Assembly: GCF_037055325.1 (NCBI RefSeq)
Contig: NZ_CP146373.1
Span: 930,001-994,000, forward strand
Source of the DNA: Arachnia propionica
GTDB taxonomy: Bacteria; Actinomycetota; Actinomycetes; Propionibacteriales; Propionibacteriaceae
Direction of reading: 5' to 3'
Length of the DNA: 64,000 nt
A program made the translations under genes and the position numbers. Within the stretch, counting starts at the first letter, position 1. Each line of letters opens with the position of its first letter. Positions 36,629-44,500 of this stretch are shown here, piece after piece. The notes below the pieces were generated by a model. It saw only the letters and a program-made list of their open reading frames with translations, made no database searches and had not been told where the DNA came from.

Positions 36629-36868
36629 CTAACCCTCCCTTTGCTTAGAAGTCATATTCTGATTGGAGACGAGAGCAAGCATCGCAACTATAATCACCAC
36701 GATCGCCACGATAGAACTTATGCGCCACATTGCATAGGCGGCATCACTAGGTTCATTCGCCTCGGGATTTTTGTATTGCCACCCTTGCGTGATTCGCCAC
36801 ATCTTGCGCGGCACCACGGCCCAAGCGAGACCAAAACCAATTACGACAATCAAAAATACCCACATCAT
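36629..36868 (-). CDS. Small two-helix membrane protein, DUF6199-like
   Basis: 79 aa. Helix 1 (about residues 1-18, MWVFLIVVIGFGLAWAVV), a cytoplasmic-type loop PRKMWRITQGWQYKNPEANEPSDAAYAM, then helix 2 (SSIVAIVVIIVAMLALV). The W-x(3)-T-x-G-W-x(3)-N-P-E-x-N-E-P-S loop resembles small DUF6199-type proteins common in actinobacteria; that assignment is from memory. ATG at 36868 has GGGAG 9-10 nt upstream; ATG at 36865 is an equivalent start. Function unknown. Confidence 0.65.
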   Translation of the reverse strand: MMWVFLIVVIGFGLAWAVVPRKMWRITQGWQYKNPEANEPSDAAYAMWRISSIVAIVVIIVAMLALVSNQNMTSKQREG

Positions 36869-37086
36869 GGCCAGATTCTCCCAACAACCCTTATTACATG
36901 TCCACCCACCCAAAGGCCCTGCTGTCGCAGCGGCGAAACATGACTGAGGATGAGTTTATTCTATCATTCCATGGTTCATTCTCTGTTGATCGCTCTAGAT
37001 ACCGAAAGCCGCTGGCCGTATCGGAGAGGTCACACGAATTTCCGGTTTCGCGGCTGAGAATCAGCTTTTTCAGAGTCCTCAAGGAG

Positions 37087-37113
37087 CCGCAGGCATCCGC
37101 TCCCCTCCTGCGG
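37087..37113. promoter_or_regulatory. Inverted repeat in the promoter of the 37.1-kb gene
   Basis: CCGCAGG (37087-37093) and CCTGCGG (37107-37113) are perfect complements 13 nt apart; TACCCT (37116-37121) follows and ends 6 nt before the GTG at 37128. Layout fits an operator overlapping the -35 side of a leaderless promoter. Confidence 0.35.
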
Positions 37114-37127
37114 GCTACCCTCGGGAC

Positions 37128-38300
37128 GTGATGCGAAAAATCCTGGCAGCCGCGTTGGCGTTGATCTCCCTGCTATCGCTGGTCCACCTGGGCCGCGCCG
37201 CCCTGCCCGGGCTGCGCGGCCCGGATGTGGTCGCCTCCCAACTCTCCTGGCTGGCCGGAAAGGCGCCATCGGCCGCATCCGAGATGCAAGCGCTGTTCCC
37301 CGAGGGCGAGTTCTTCACCTGGGCTTTGACCGGCCTGGCAGCCGGGAATCTGGCCCGTTCGGGTCACGATCCCCGACACCATCTCGCGCTCCTGGAACGG
37401 GCCATCGCCGAAACCGGAAACCCAGTGGTCGCCGGTCGCTTCGGCACCAATGACCTGCTGCAGCACGGAACCTTCTACCACGGCTGGCGACTGCTCCTGC
37501 TGGTGGACCGCGCCGCCCTGACCGGGGATGCGACGTACCTGGCCGAGGTCTCCTCAGAGGCCCGCGCCATCGCGGCGGCACTGGATGAGAATCCCCTGCC
37601 GTCGTCCTACCCCGGTGCGGCGTGGCCCTGTGACGTCGTCGTGGCGCTCGCCGCCGTGCACCGGGCCAGCCAGCTCGTCGAAGTTCCCGGACTGGCCGGC
37701 GTCACGAAACGCTGGTTTGAGGCGATGGATGCGCACCGGGATTCGAGCAACGGGCTGCTGGTTCACCAGCGTGGGGAGTCTCGGGCACGCGGCGCATCGC
37801 AGTCGCTCATCCAAGTGTTCCTGCCCGACATCGATCCGGAGCGGGCAGCCCGCGAGTGGGCGATCTACAAGCAAGCCTTCCTGTCCCCGACACTGGGGCT
37901 GGTGGGGATCCGGGAACACGCTCACGGCATCGACGCCCCCGGGGACGTGGATTCCGGGCCACTCATCAACGGGGTTTCGGCCAGCGCCTCCGCGGTGACA
38001 CTGGCGGCTGCCCGTCGCCACGGGGACGCCGAACTCGCCACGGTCCTGGACCAGGAGGCCGACCTGCTCGGCATGCCGCTGCCGACCGGATCGGGAACGG
38101 CCTTCGTCCTCGGATTCCTGCCTGTCGGGGACGCCTTCGTCGCATGGGCACGTTCAGTCCCGCTCGGGGAGGCCACCGGTGATCCCGCTCCCCAACCCTG
38201 GTGGTGGCTCATGTGGCTGACAGCCCTCCTTCCCGCCGCTGCTGGAGGGGCTTTGTGGTTTGGGAGGAAGAGGTCCCCCGGGAAACCGTCCTCGCCATGA
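37128..38300 (+). CDS. Membrane-anchored protein of unknown function, probable helical-barrel ectodomain
   Basis: 390 aa. N-terminal signal anchor (about 3-25), a long extracytoplasmic domain and a C-terminal helix WWWLMWLTALLPAAAGGALWF with an RKR tail near 365-388. The middle has repeated Ala/Leu-rich helices and conserved-looking FGTNDLLQHGTFYHGW near 105, SSYPGAAWPCDVVVALAAVHRAS near 160 and SPTLGLVGIREHAHG near 246. The PGAAWPCD...AL pattern recalls (alpha/alpha) barrel proteins, but no catalytic motif is certain. GTG at 37128 is preferred as a leaderless start after TACCCT; ATG at 37131 is the alternative. Confidence 0.7.
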   Translation: MMRKILAAALALISLLSLVHLGRAALPGLRGPDVVASQLSWLAGKAPSAASEMQALFPEGEFFTWALTGLAAGNLARSGHDPRHHLALLERAIAETGNPVVAGRFGTNDLLQHGTFYHGWRLLLLVDRAALTGDATYLAEVSSEARAIAAALDENPLPSSYPGAAWPCDVVVALAAVHRASQLVEVPGLAGVTKRWFEAMDAHRDSSNGLLVHQRGESRARGASQSLIQVFLPDIDPERAAREWAIYKQAFLSPTLGLVGIREHAHGIDAPGDVDSGPLINGVSASASAVTLAAARRHGDAELATVLDQEADLLGMPLPTGSGTAFVLGFLPVGDAFVAWARSVPLGEATGDPAPQPWWWLMWLTALLPAAAGGALWFGRKRSPGKPSSP

Positions 38301-38341
38301 TCCGCTCGCCTTCCCTGCGGAAAGGCTTCACGGAAGAACTG

Positions 38342-38347
38342 TAGGCT
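38342..38347 (+). promoter_or_regulatory. -10 box for a near-leaderless BASS-family transcript
   Basis: TAGGCT ends 8 nt before the GTG at 38356; no Shine-Dalgarno is present between them. Confidence 0.4.
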
Positions 38348-38355
38348 CTTCTCTC

Positions 38356-39333
38356 GTGTGGTCGAAGATGAAGGACCCGTTCCTGCTCTACATCCTGCTC
38401 TCCGCTCTGATCGGGTTCCTACTACCGGCCTCCGGAGCAGCCACCGATGTCCTCGACTGGGCGACGAAAATCGCGATCTTCCTGCTGTTCCTCGGCTACG
38501 GAGCACGCCTGTCGACAGCCGAGGCGTGGGCCGGTCTGAAGCACTGGCGGCTGCACCTGACGATCTTCGCCTGCACCTTCGTGGTGTTCCCGATCATCGG
38601 TCTGGGTCTATTGCACCTGCCCTGGTACTCCCCCGGTCTGGCGCTGGGGCTGGCTTTCCTGACGCTGGTGCCATCCACGGTGCAGTCGTCGATCACGTTC
38701 ACGTCCATAGCCGGCGGCAATATCGCGGGGGCCATCGTCTCGGCCACCACATCGAACCTGCTCGGGGTGATCCTGACGCCATTGCTGATGATGGCTCTGC
38801 TGCCCACCACGGGCTCCGCCCCCATCGGGTGGGGTTCCTTCGGCGCCGTGATGGTCCAATTGTTGCTGCCCTTCATCCTCGGGCAGTTCTCACGCCCCTG
38901 GACCGCGGACTTCATGGCGCGCAACCGCAAGAACCTCAAGTGGCTGGACCAGGGCGTGATCTGCCTGGTGGTCTACGGCGCCTTCGGAGACCTCCGCCGC
39001 AATGGCATCACCGCAACCAGCACGGAGCTGCTGATCATGCTGGCGCTGTGCCTTGTCACCCTGGCGTTCATGTTGTGTTTCACCCGGCAACTCGCCCGGT
39101 TCCTCGGGTTCGGTCGCGCCGACGAGATCGCCATCGTCTTCTGCGGCACGAAGAAATCCCTAGCGACGGGGGTGCCGATGGCGACGGTGCTGTTCGCAGG
39201 CCAGGCCGTGGGGTTGATTGTCTTCCCGCTGATGGTCTTCCATACCCTCCAGCTCATAGCCTGCACCATCATTGCGCAGCGCTACGCGACAGCCGATGGC
39301 GCAGAGAACCGGCAGCGTGACCAGGATTCCTGA
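38356..39333 (+). CDS. Bile acid:sodium symporter family transporter (BASS, YfeH-like)
   Basis: 325 aa with about ten helices. Starts KDPFLLYILLSALIGFLLPA; the helix-break regions typical of the fold are seen at LVPSTVQSSITFTSIAGGNIAGAIVSATTSNLLGV (about 98-135, cytoplasmic-half crossover) and IVFCGTKKSLATGVPMATVLF (about 250-270). The P-x(5)-S-x-x-x-T pattern matches SBF-like (PF13593) members. Substrate is probably an organic anion; unknown. GTG start follows a -10 box closely; frames further upstream lack a start signal. Confidence 0.85.
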   Translation: MWSKMKDPFLLYILLSALIGFLLPASGAATDVLDWATKIAIFLLFLGYGARLSTAEAWAGLKHWRLHLTIFACTFVVFPIIGLGLLHLPWYSPGLALGLAFLTLVPSTVQSSITFTSIAGGNIAGAIVSATTSNLLGVILTPLLMMALLPTTGSAPIGWGSFGAVMVQLLLPFILGQFSRPWTADFMARNRKNLKWLDQGVICLVVYGAFGDLRRNGITATSTELLIMLALCLVTLAFMLCFTRQLARFLGFGRADEIAIVFCGTKKSLATGVPMATVLFAGQAVGLIVFPLMVFHTLQLIACTIIAQRYATADGAENRQRDQDS

Positions 39334-39572
39334 CCGTGGAAGCGGCCGCGCCGGTCAGCTTATGACAACTTTGAGCGCGATGGCTGAGAGCCGTCACCAC
39401 CGGGACCAGGAGCAACTCCACCAGGAGACCAGCAGTACTCGATCGCGTCACGGAGCGCTGTCTGCCACATCACGGCCTCCGGATACCCGACGAATGCAGC
39501 GCCCGTCCTCCTTTCCGGAGAGCGGGCGCCCCATTCATCAATACAGCCAACAGCCTCGGTGATATCCCAGCA
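39334..39572. other. 239-bp non-coding gap between the BASS gene and fumC
   Basis: Both genes converge here. Only a terminator-like hairpin (listed separately) is recognisable; no ORF with support. Confidence 0.6.
39499..39529. terminator. Bidirectional stem-loop terminator
   Basis: GCGCCCG (39499-39505) pairs with CGGGCGC (39523-39529), and CTCC/GGAG extends the stem inside. It lies between convergent BASS and fumC genes, 44 nt past the fumC stop, and can serve both. Confidence 0.65.
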
Positions 39573-40985
39573 TCATTCGTCGGCGGCGCTCGGGTGGGTC
39601 ATGTCGGCGGGAACCACCCACTGGTCGAACTGTTCGTCGGTCAGGAAACCGAGCTCCAGAGCCGACTCGCGAAGCGACAGGCCCTTATGGTGGGCGTTCT
39701 TCGCGATCTTCGAGGCCTTGTCGTAGCCGATGTGTCGGTTGAGCGCGGTGACCTGCATCAGATTGGTGTCCAGGTTGGCCTGGATCCGTTCCGTGTTCGG
39801 TTCGATGCCGTAGGCACAGTTGGAATCGAAGGAGACGCAGGCGTCACCGAGCAACTGGATGGACTCGAGCACGCACCAGGCCATGACCGGCTTGAACACG
39901 TTGAGCTGGAAGTTGCCCTGGGAACCCGCGAAACCGACGGTGGCATCGTTGCCGAAGACCTTCGTCGCCACCATGGTCATGGCCTCACACTGGGTGGGGT
40001 TCACCTTGCCGGGCATGATGGAGGATCCGGGCTCGTTCTCGGGGATGAGCAGCTCGCCGATGCCGTTGCGAGGTCCGGACGCGTACCAGCGCACGTCGTT
40101 GGCGATCTTCATCAGGGCGTCACCCAGGACCCGCAGCGCACCGGAGACCAGCACCAGCGCGTCGTGGGCACCCAGCGCCGCGAAAAGGTTAGCGGCCTGC
40201 TTGAACTCGATGCCAGTCTCCTCGGAGATCTTCTCGGCGGTGAGCGCCCCGAACTTGGGATGGGCATTCAGGCCGGTGCCGACGGCGGTGCCGCCGATCG
40301 CCAGTTCACGGGCACGCGAGTCGGCGTACTCGATGCCTTCCAGGGCAAAGTCAATTTGGGCCACCCAGCCGGAGAACACCTGGCCGAGGCGGATCGGGGT
40401 GGCGTCCTGCAGGTGGGTGCGCCCGACCATGATCACGTCGTCGTACTGCTTGGCCTTCGCGTCCAGGGTGTCGCGCAGTTTCCGGACCCGCGGGTACATG
40501 GCCGCCAGCTCATTGACCACGGCGATATGCATGGCCGTCGGGAAGGTGTCGTTGGACGACTGGCCGCGGTTGACGTGGTCGTTGGGATGGACGGGGGTCT
40601 TGGTGCCGAGTTCCCCTCCGGCCAGTTCGATGGCGCGGTTGGAGATGACCTCGTTGACGTTCATGTTGGACTGGGTGCCGGATCCGGTCTGGAATACCAC
40701 CAGCGGAAAGTGGTCATCCAGTTTGCCTTCGATGACCTCATCACCGGCCTTGGCAATGAGATCGGCGATGTCGCGCGGAAGCTCTCCGAGCTCCGCATTC
40801 GCCAGCGCCGCGGATTTCTTCAGAATGCCGAGCGCCTTGACCATCGGCCGACCCCACACGAAGGTCTCGCGCCCGATGTCGAAGTTGTGAAGCGACCTTT
40901 CGGTCTGGGCACCCCAGTACCGGTCGGAGGCCACATCAATGGTGCCCATCGAGTCGGATTCGGTGCGGGTGTTCGGTGTTGCCAT
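39573..40985 (-). CDS. fumC: Class II fumarate hydratase
   Basis: 470 aa. Interconverts fumarate and malate in the TCA cycle, and runs in the reductive direction in propionic fermentation. Motifs: [16 protein letters not shown] near 19, [16 protein letters not shown] near 103, the B-site-like [21 protein letters not shown] near 135, [15 protein letters not shown] near 190 and the fumarase signature [11 protein letters not shown] near 322. ATG at 40985 has GGAG 5-6 nt upstream. Confidence 0.96.
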   Translation of the reverse strand: MATPNTRTESDSMGTIDVASDRYWGAQTERSLHNFDIGRETFVWGRPMVKALGILKKSAALANAELGELPRDIADLIAKAGDEVIEGKLDDHFPLVVFQTGSGTQSNMNVNEVISNRAIELAGGELGTKTPVHPNDHVNRGQSSNDTFPTAMHIAVVNELAAMYPRVRKLRDTLDAKAKQYDDVIMVGRTHLQDATPIRLGQVFSGWVAQIDFALEGIEYADSRARELAIGGTAVGTGLNAHPKFGALTAEKISEETGIEFKQAANLFAALGAHDALVLVSGALRVLGDALMKIANDVRWYASGPRNGIGELLIPENEPGSSIMPGKVNPTQCEAMTMVATKVFGNDATVGFAGSQGNFQLNVFKPVMAWCVLESIQLLGDACVSFDSNCAYGIEPNTERIQANLDTNLMQVTALNRHIGYDKASKIAKNAHHKGLSLRESALELGFLTDEQFDQWVVPADMTHPSAADE

Positions 40986-41081
40986 GGGAACTCCTTTGCT
41001 CTGTCGCCAACGCATCCAAGGTTATCGTCAACGAACCGGCACCGGGCCAGCGGGTGTTGCGCGCGTTTCCCGCTTGTTCTC

Positions 41082-41882
41082 TCAGTTGTGGGATGCGGGA
41101 CGGGAACGGGCACTCCACCGACCGTCATCGGTGCGCGTGACCACCAGGTCCATGCCGAATGTGGCGCTCAGGTTGGCGTCGGTGAGTGTTTCCTCCAAAG
41201 GCCCGGCGGCGGTCACCCGTCCCCCGGAGAGCAGTAGGCAGTGAGTGACCCCATCGGGGATCTCCTCGACGTGGTGGGTCACCAGGACGCTGGCCGGGGA
41301 ACCGGGATCCTGGAAGAGGCTGGTCAGGGTGCCGACGAGTGCCTCGCGGCCTGCCAGGTCAAGCCCGCCAGCGGGCTCGTCCAAAAGCAATAGTTCCGGA
41401 TCGGTCATCAGCGCCCGTGCAATCTGCACGCGTTTGCGTTCTCCCTCGCTGAGGGTCCCGAAGGTGCGATCCGCGAGATGCTCCACATACAAGGAATAGA
41501 GCAGGCCGCGGGCACGTCCCTCGTCGCCACTGTCGTATTCCTCGCGCCAACGTCCTATCACTGCCCAAGCTGCCGAGATCACCACATCGAGGACCCGTTC
41601 CCCCGCAGGAATACGCTCAGCCAAGGAGGAAGAGGTCAACCCGATACGGGGCCGCAACTCGAACACGTCGACCCGCCCCAGCACCTCGTCGAGCAGGCGA
41701 ACCGTCCCCGAGGTCGGAAACATATTTGCGGAAAGCACGGACAGCAGTGTGGTCTTGCCAGCTCCGTTGGGACCTAGCAGCACCCATCTTTCATCATCTC
41801 CGATGCTCAGGTTCACCGTATCCAACAGAGTCGAGGTCCCACGCCTGACCGTCACATCTTCGAGTGCTGCCACCATTGCCAT
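41082..41882 (-). CDS. Stand-alone ABC ATPase (YlmA/ModF-like)
   Basis: 266 aa single NBD. Walker A VLLGPNGAGKTTLL near residue 34, signature TLSEGERKRVQIARAL near 149, Walker B ELLLLDEPAGGLD near 170, H-loop VLVTHHVEEIP near 208. No permease gene is adjacent; such YlmA-type ATPases are often orphan. Two Met start options, 41882 and 41876, differ by two residues. Lies downstream of fabG-fabI on the same strand with a 72-bp gap. Confidence 0.85.
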   Translation of the reverse strand: MAMVAALEDVTVRRGTSTLLDTVNLSIGDDERWVLLGPNGAGKTTLLSVLSANMFPTSGTVRLLDEVLGRVDVFELRPRIGLTSSSLAERIPAGERVLDVVISAAWAVIGRWREEYDSGDEGRARGLLYSLYVEHLADRTFGTLSEGERKRVQIARALMTDPELLLLDEPAGGLDLAGREALVGTLTSLFQDPGSPASVLVTHHVEEIPDGVTHCLLLSGGRVTAAGPLEETLTDANLSATFGMDLVVTRTDDGRWSARSRPASHN

Positions 41883-41954
41883 GGGGTCAACGTTACTCGT
41901 ACCGGAAGTTTCGCGGGCAAGGACCTGCCCCACCCGCGAAACCTCCGGATATTG

Positions 41955-42728
41955 TCAGGCCCCGGTCGAGTGGAGACCACCGTCGACGTGAATCATTTCA
42001 CCGGTGGTGGCGGGGAACCAGTCGGAAAGCAGCGCCACAACAGCCTTGGCGGTAGCCGTGGTGTCGGTGGGATCCCACCCGAGCGGCGCACGCTGTCCCC
42101 AAATGTCGTTGAATTCCTCGGCTCCAGGAATGGCCTTCTTCGCGATGGTGTCGATGGGCCCTGCCGCGACCAGGTTGGACCGGATGCCCTCGGAACCCAG
42201 GTACCGAGCCAGGTAGCGACTGGCCGATTCGAGCCCTGCCTTGGCCACCCCCATCCAGTCGTAGTTCGGCCATGTGACCCGAGCGTCGAAGGTGAGACCG
42301 ACGATGGAGGAACCACGGTGAAGCAGCTCCCGGCAGGCCACCGCAAGCGAGACGTAGGAGTAGGTGGAGGTGTTCAGGGAGATCCCGACGTCCTTCCACT
42401 CGGTGTTCAGGAAGGCCCCACCGAGAGCCCGCTCGGGATTGGCGAAGGCGATGGAGTGAACGATGCCGTCCACGCGGTCACCGAAGTGTTCTCCAAGCTG
42501 CCCGGGCAACGCCGCGAGGTGTTCGGGATCGGTGACGTCGAGTTCCAGCACAGGCGGAACGGTCTCCAGCCGCCCGACGACACGCCGGGTAAGTCCGACG
42601 GCCCGACCAAGGTTACTGACGACCACGTTGGCACCTTCGGCCTGTGCGATCTCGGTGACGCGGTAGGCGATGGATGTATGCATGGTCACTCCGGTGACCA
42701 GGATGTTCTTGCCGTCGAGGATTCCCAT
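41955..42728 (-). CDS. fabI: Enoyl-ACP reductase (FabI/InhA type)
   Basis: 257 aa short-chain dehydrogenase. Last reduction of the FAS-II elongation cycle. NADH site LVTGVTMHTSIAYRV at 10-24, HSIAFANPERALGG near 91, and the catalytic Tyr/Lys pair in YDWMGVAKAGLESASRYLARYL near 152; RSNLVAAGPIDTIAKKAIPG and DWFPATTGEMIHVDGG follow. Directly after fabG (21-nt gap), the same arrangement as fabG1-inhA of mycobacteria. Confidence 0.93.
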   Translation of the reverse strand: MGILDGKNILVTGVTMHTSIAYRVTEIAQAEGANVVVSNLGRAVGLTRRVVGRLETVPPVLELDVTDPEHLAALPGQLGEHFGDRVDGIVHSIAFANPERALGGAFLNTEWKDVGISLNTSTYSYVSLAVACRELLHRGSSIVGLTFDARVTWPNYDWMGVAKAGLESASRYLARYLGSEGIRSNLVAAGPIDTIAKKAIPGAEEFNDIWGQRAPLGWDPTDTTATAKAVVALLSDWFPATTGEMIHVDGGLHSTGA

Positions 42729-42749
42729 GTAGATGCTCCTTGTAGTTTT

Positions 42750-43457
42750 TCAGTGGCCCATTCCGAGGCCGCCATCGACCGGTATGACGGCGCCCGAGAC
42801 ATATCCTGCCCCCGCGAGGAACAACGCCGCACCCGCAACATCCTCGGCCTGCCCGAGGCGTGCAACCGGGATGCGTTCTTGATATCCCTTGATGACCTTC
42901 TCGTCCAGGGCCGCGGTCATGTCGGTCTCGATGAATCCGGGGGTGATCACATTGGCTGTGATATTTCGACCTCCCAGTTCGCGGGCGATGCTGCGGGCCA
43001 TCCCCATCAGCGCCGACTTGGAGGCCGCGTAATTGACCTGTCCGGGCGATCCGAGCAACCCAACCACTGAGGAGATCAAAATGATTCTCCCGAACCGGGC
43101 GCGCGTCATGGGGCGGGCCGCCCGCCGCACCACGCGGAAGGTGCCGGTCAGGTTGGTGTCGATCACCGCGTCCCAATCCGCGTCCGACATCCGCGCCAAC
43201 AGGGTGTCCTTCGTGACACCCGCATTTGCGACGAGAACCCCTACGTTCCCCAGTTCGGCCTCGACCTTCTCGAAGGCCGCATCCACCAGGGCTTGGTCCG
43301 TGATGTCGCATTCAATGGGCAGCACACCCTCGGGAACCTCACCCCCGGCGCGGTGGGTGCCCGCGACGCGGTACCCCGCATCGCGGAATTTTTCGGCGAT
43401 GACACGGCCAATGCCACGCGTCGCCCCAGTAACGAGAACAACAGGCTTGTCTTGCAC
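42750..43457 (-). CDS. fabG: 3-oxoacyl-ACP reductase
   Basis: 235 aa. NADPH motif LVTGATRGIGRVIAE at 9-23, NAGVTKDTLLARM near 80, ISSVVGLLGSPGQVNYAASKSALMG with catalytic Ser, Tyr and Lys near 128-152, and ANVITPGFIETDM near 170. Starts with GTG at 43457, 7 nt after a TAGTGT box; GTG at 43466 would add VWF. The start faces that of the methyltransferase gene 24 bp away. Reduces beta-ketoacyl-ACP ahead of fabI. Confidence 0.92.
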   Translation of the reverse strand: MQDKPVVLVTGATRGIGRVIAEKFRDAGYRVAGTHRAGGEVPEGVLPIECDITDQALVDAAFEKVEAELGNVGVLVANAGVTKDTLLARMSDADWDAVIDTNLTGTFRVVRRAARPMTRARFGRIILISSVVGLLGSPGQVNYAASKSALMGMARSIARELGGRNITANVITPGFIETDMTAALDEKVIKGYQERIPVARLGQAEDVAGAALFLAGAGYVSGAVIPVDGGLGMGH

Positions 43458-43481
43458 AAACCACACACTATCGTGGGCGCC
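43458..43481. promoter_or_regulatory. Compact divergent promoter, fabG / rlmA-like
   Basis: Only 24 bp separate the two starts. CACTATCGTG at 43466-43475 gives TAGTGT/GATAGT on the minus strand and ACTATC on the plus strand, so the -10 boxes of both directions overlap. Both mRNAs would have little or no leader. Confidence 0.45.
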
Positions 43482-44309
43482 ATGATGGTCGGTCGCCCCA
43501 TTCCCGCGGGACTCTCTCGCGTGGTTTCCTGGCTCCGCTGCCCAGTCTGCGCTGTGCCTCTGGAATTGACCGGCAGAACGCTCGGCTGCGAGAACCACCA
43601 TTGCTTTGATGTCGCCCGGCAAGGACACCTGAACCTGTTGCTGCGGGCAGCCCCGAAGAACGCCGACACCCCCGAGATGATTGCCGCACGCGACCGTTTC
43701 CTGTCCACAGGCTGGTATGAACCACTGACCCGTACAGTGGTCACCGCCCTGGACGGCGCCTGTCGGGTGCTCGAAGCGGGAGCAGGAACTGGCCACCACA
43801 TCGCGGCCTTCCTGGACGCGACCCCCGGGGCGACCTGTCTGGCGGTGGATGTCTCCCCAGCTGCCTGCCGCCACGCAGCCAGACGCAGCCCACGGCTGGG
43901 AGCCGTCGTCACCGACATCTGGCGTCGCCTACCCATTGCTACGGGAAGCCTGGATGCCGTGCTCTGCGTGTTCGCGCCCCGCAACCCGGCAGAGTTCGCC
44001 CGGGTGCTCACCCCAGGCGGGCGACTCGTGGTGGTGACCCCGGGCCGGGAACACCTCGTGGAATTGCGCAACTCGCTCGGGCTGCTGGGAATCGAATCCG
44101 AGAAACTGGAACGACTCGATCGTTCGATGACCGGTTTCAAACTCGTGGACCGCCAGGAACTGACCCACTCGTTACATCTCCCGGCCGAAGCAACCCGAGA
44201 TCTCATCGCGATGGGTCCCAACGCTTTTCACCCCCACGCCGCCGTTCCTGACACAACAAAAACAACCGCAGCCTTCGTGCTCAGCACGTTTCACGCGCGA
44301 GACCACTGA
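43482..44309 (+). CDS. RlmA-type 23S rRNA (guanine-N1) methyltransferase
   Basis: 275 aa. N-terminal zinc ribbon LRCPVCAVPLELTGRTLGCE (Cys at ~20, 23, 37) completed by His/Cys in NHHCFDVARQGHLNLLL, the mark of RlmA(I/II) enzymes that methylate G745/G748. SAM domain: VLEAGAGTGHHIAAFL near 97, LAVDVSPAACRHAAR near 120 and a P-rich CVFAPRNPAEFARVLTPGGRLVVV near 162. Start ATG 43482 or 43485. Related enzymes of the TlrB type can affect macrolide response; not testable here. Confidence 0.88.
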   Translation: MMVGRPIPAGLSRVVSWLRCPVCAVPLELTGRTLGCENHHCFDVARQGHLNLLLRAAPKNADTPEMIAARDRFLSTGWYEPLTRTVVTALDGACRVLEAGAGTGHHIAAFLDATPGATCLAVDVSPAACRHAARRSPRLGAVVTDIWRRLPIATGSLDAVLCVFAPRNPAEFARVLTPGGRLVVVTPGREHLVELRNSLGLLGIESEKLERLDRSMTGFKLVDRQELTHSLHLPAEATRDLIAMGPNAFHPHAAVPDTTKTTAAFVLSTFHARDH

Positions 44310-44500
44310 GCGAAGTGCTACGGCACGGAACATGACCAGCGCGCGCGACGCGGAGAGAACTCCGTTGCGACCCAGGACGGTTTCATCGCATGAAAATTTT
44401 CAGGGCGCAGTGATGGTCGGCAGGGGGCAACCACAGCCAGCCTGCCCTCGGCGGGGACAAGACCAGCAACCATCATCCAAGGAACCTCTAGACTGACATC
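44310..44500. other. 191-bp gap before the O-antigen-ligase-like gene
   Basis: Contains GAAAATTTTC (a 10-bp palindrome near 44393) and the -10 box of the next gene; no gene seen. Confidence 0.4.
44489..44494 (+). promoter_or_regulatory. -10 box for a leaderless transcript
   Basis: TAGACT ends 6 nt before the GTG at 44501, with no Shine-Dalgarno between. Confidence 0.45.

Noticed and set aside
39594-41237. 547-codon plus-strand frame over fumC and the ABC ATPase
   Set aside because: Antisense shadow without motifs.
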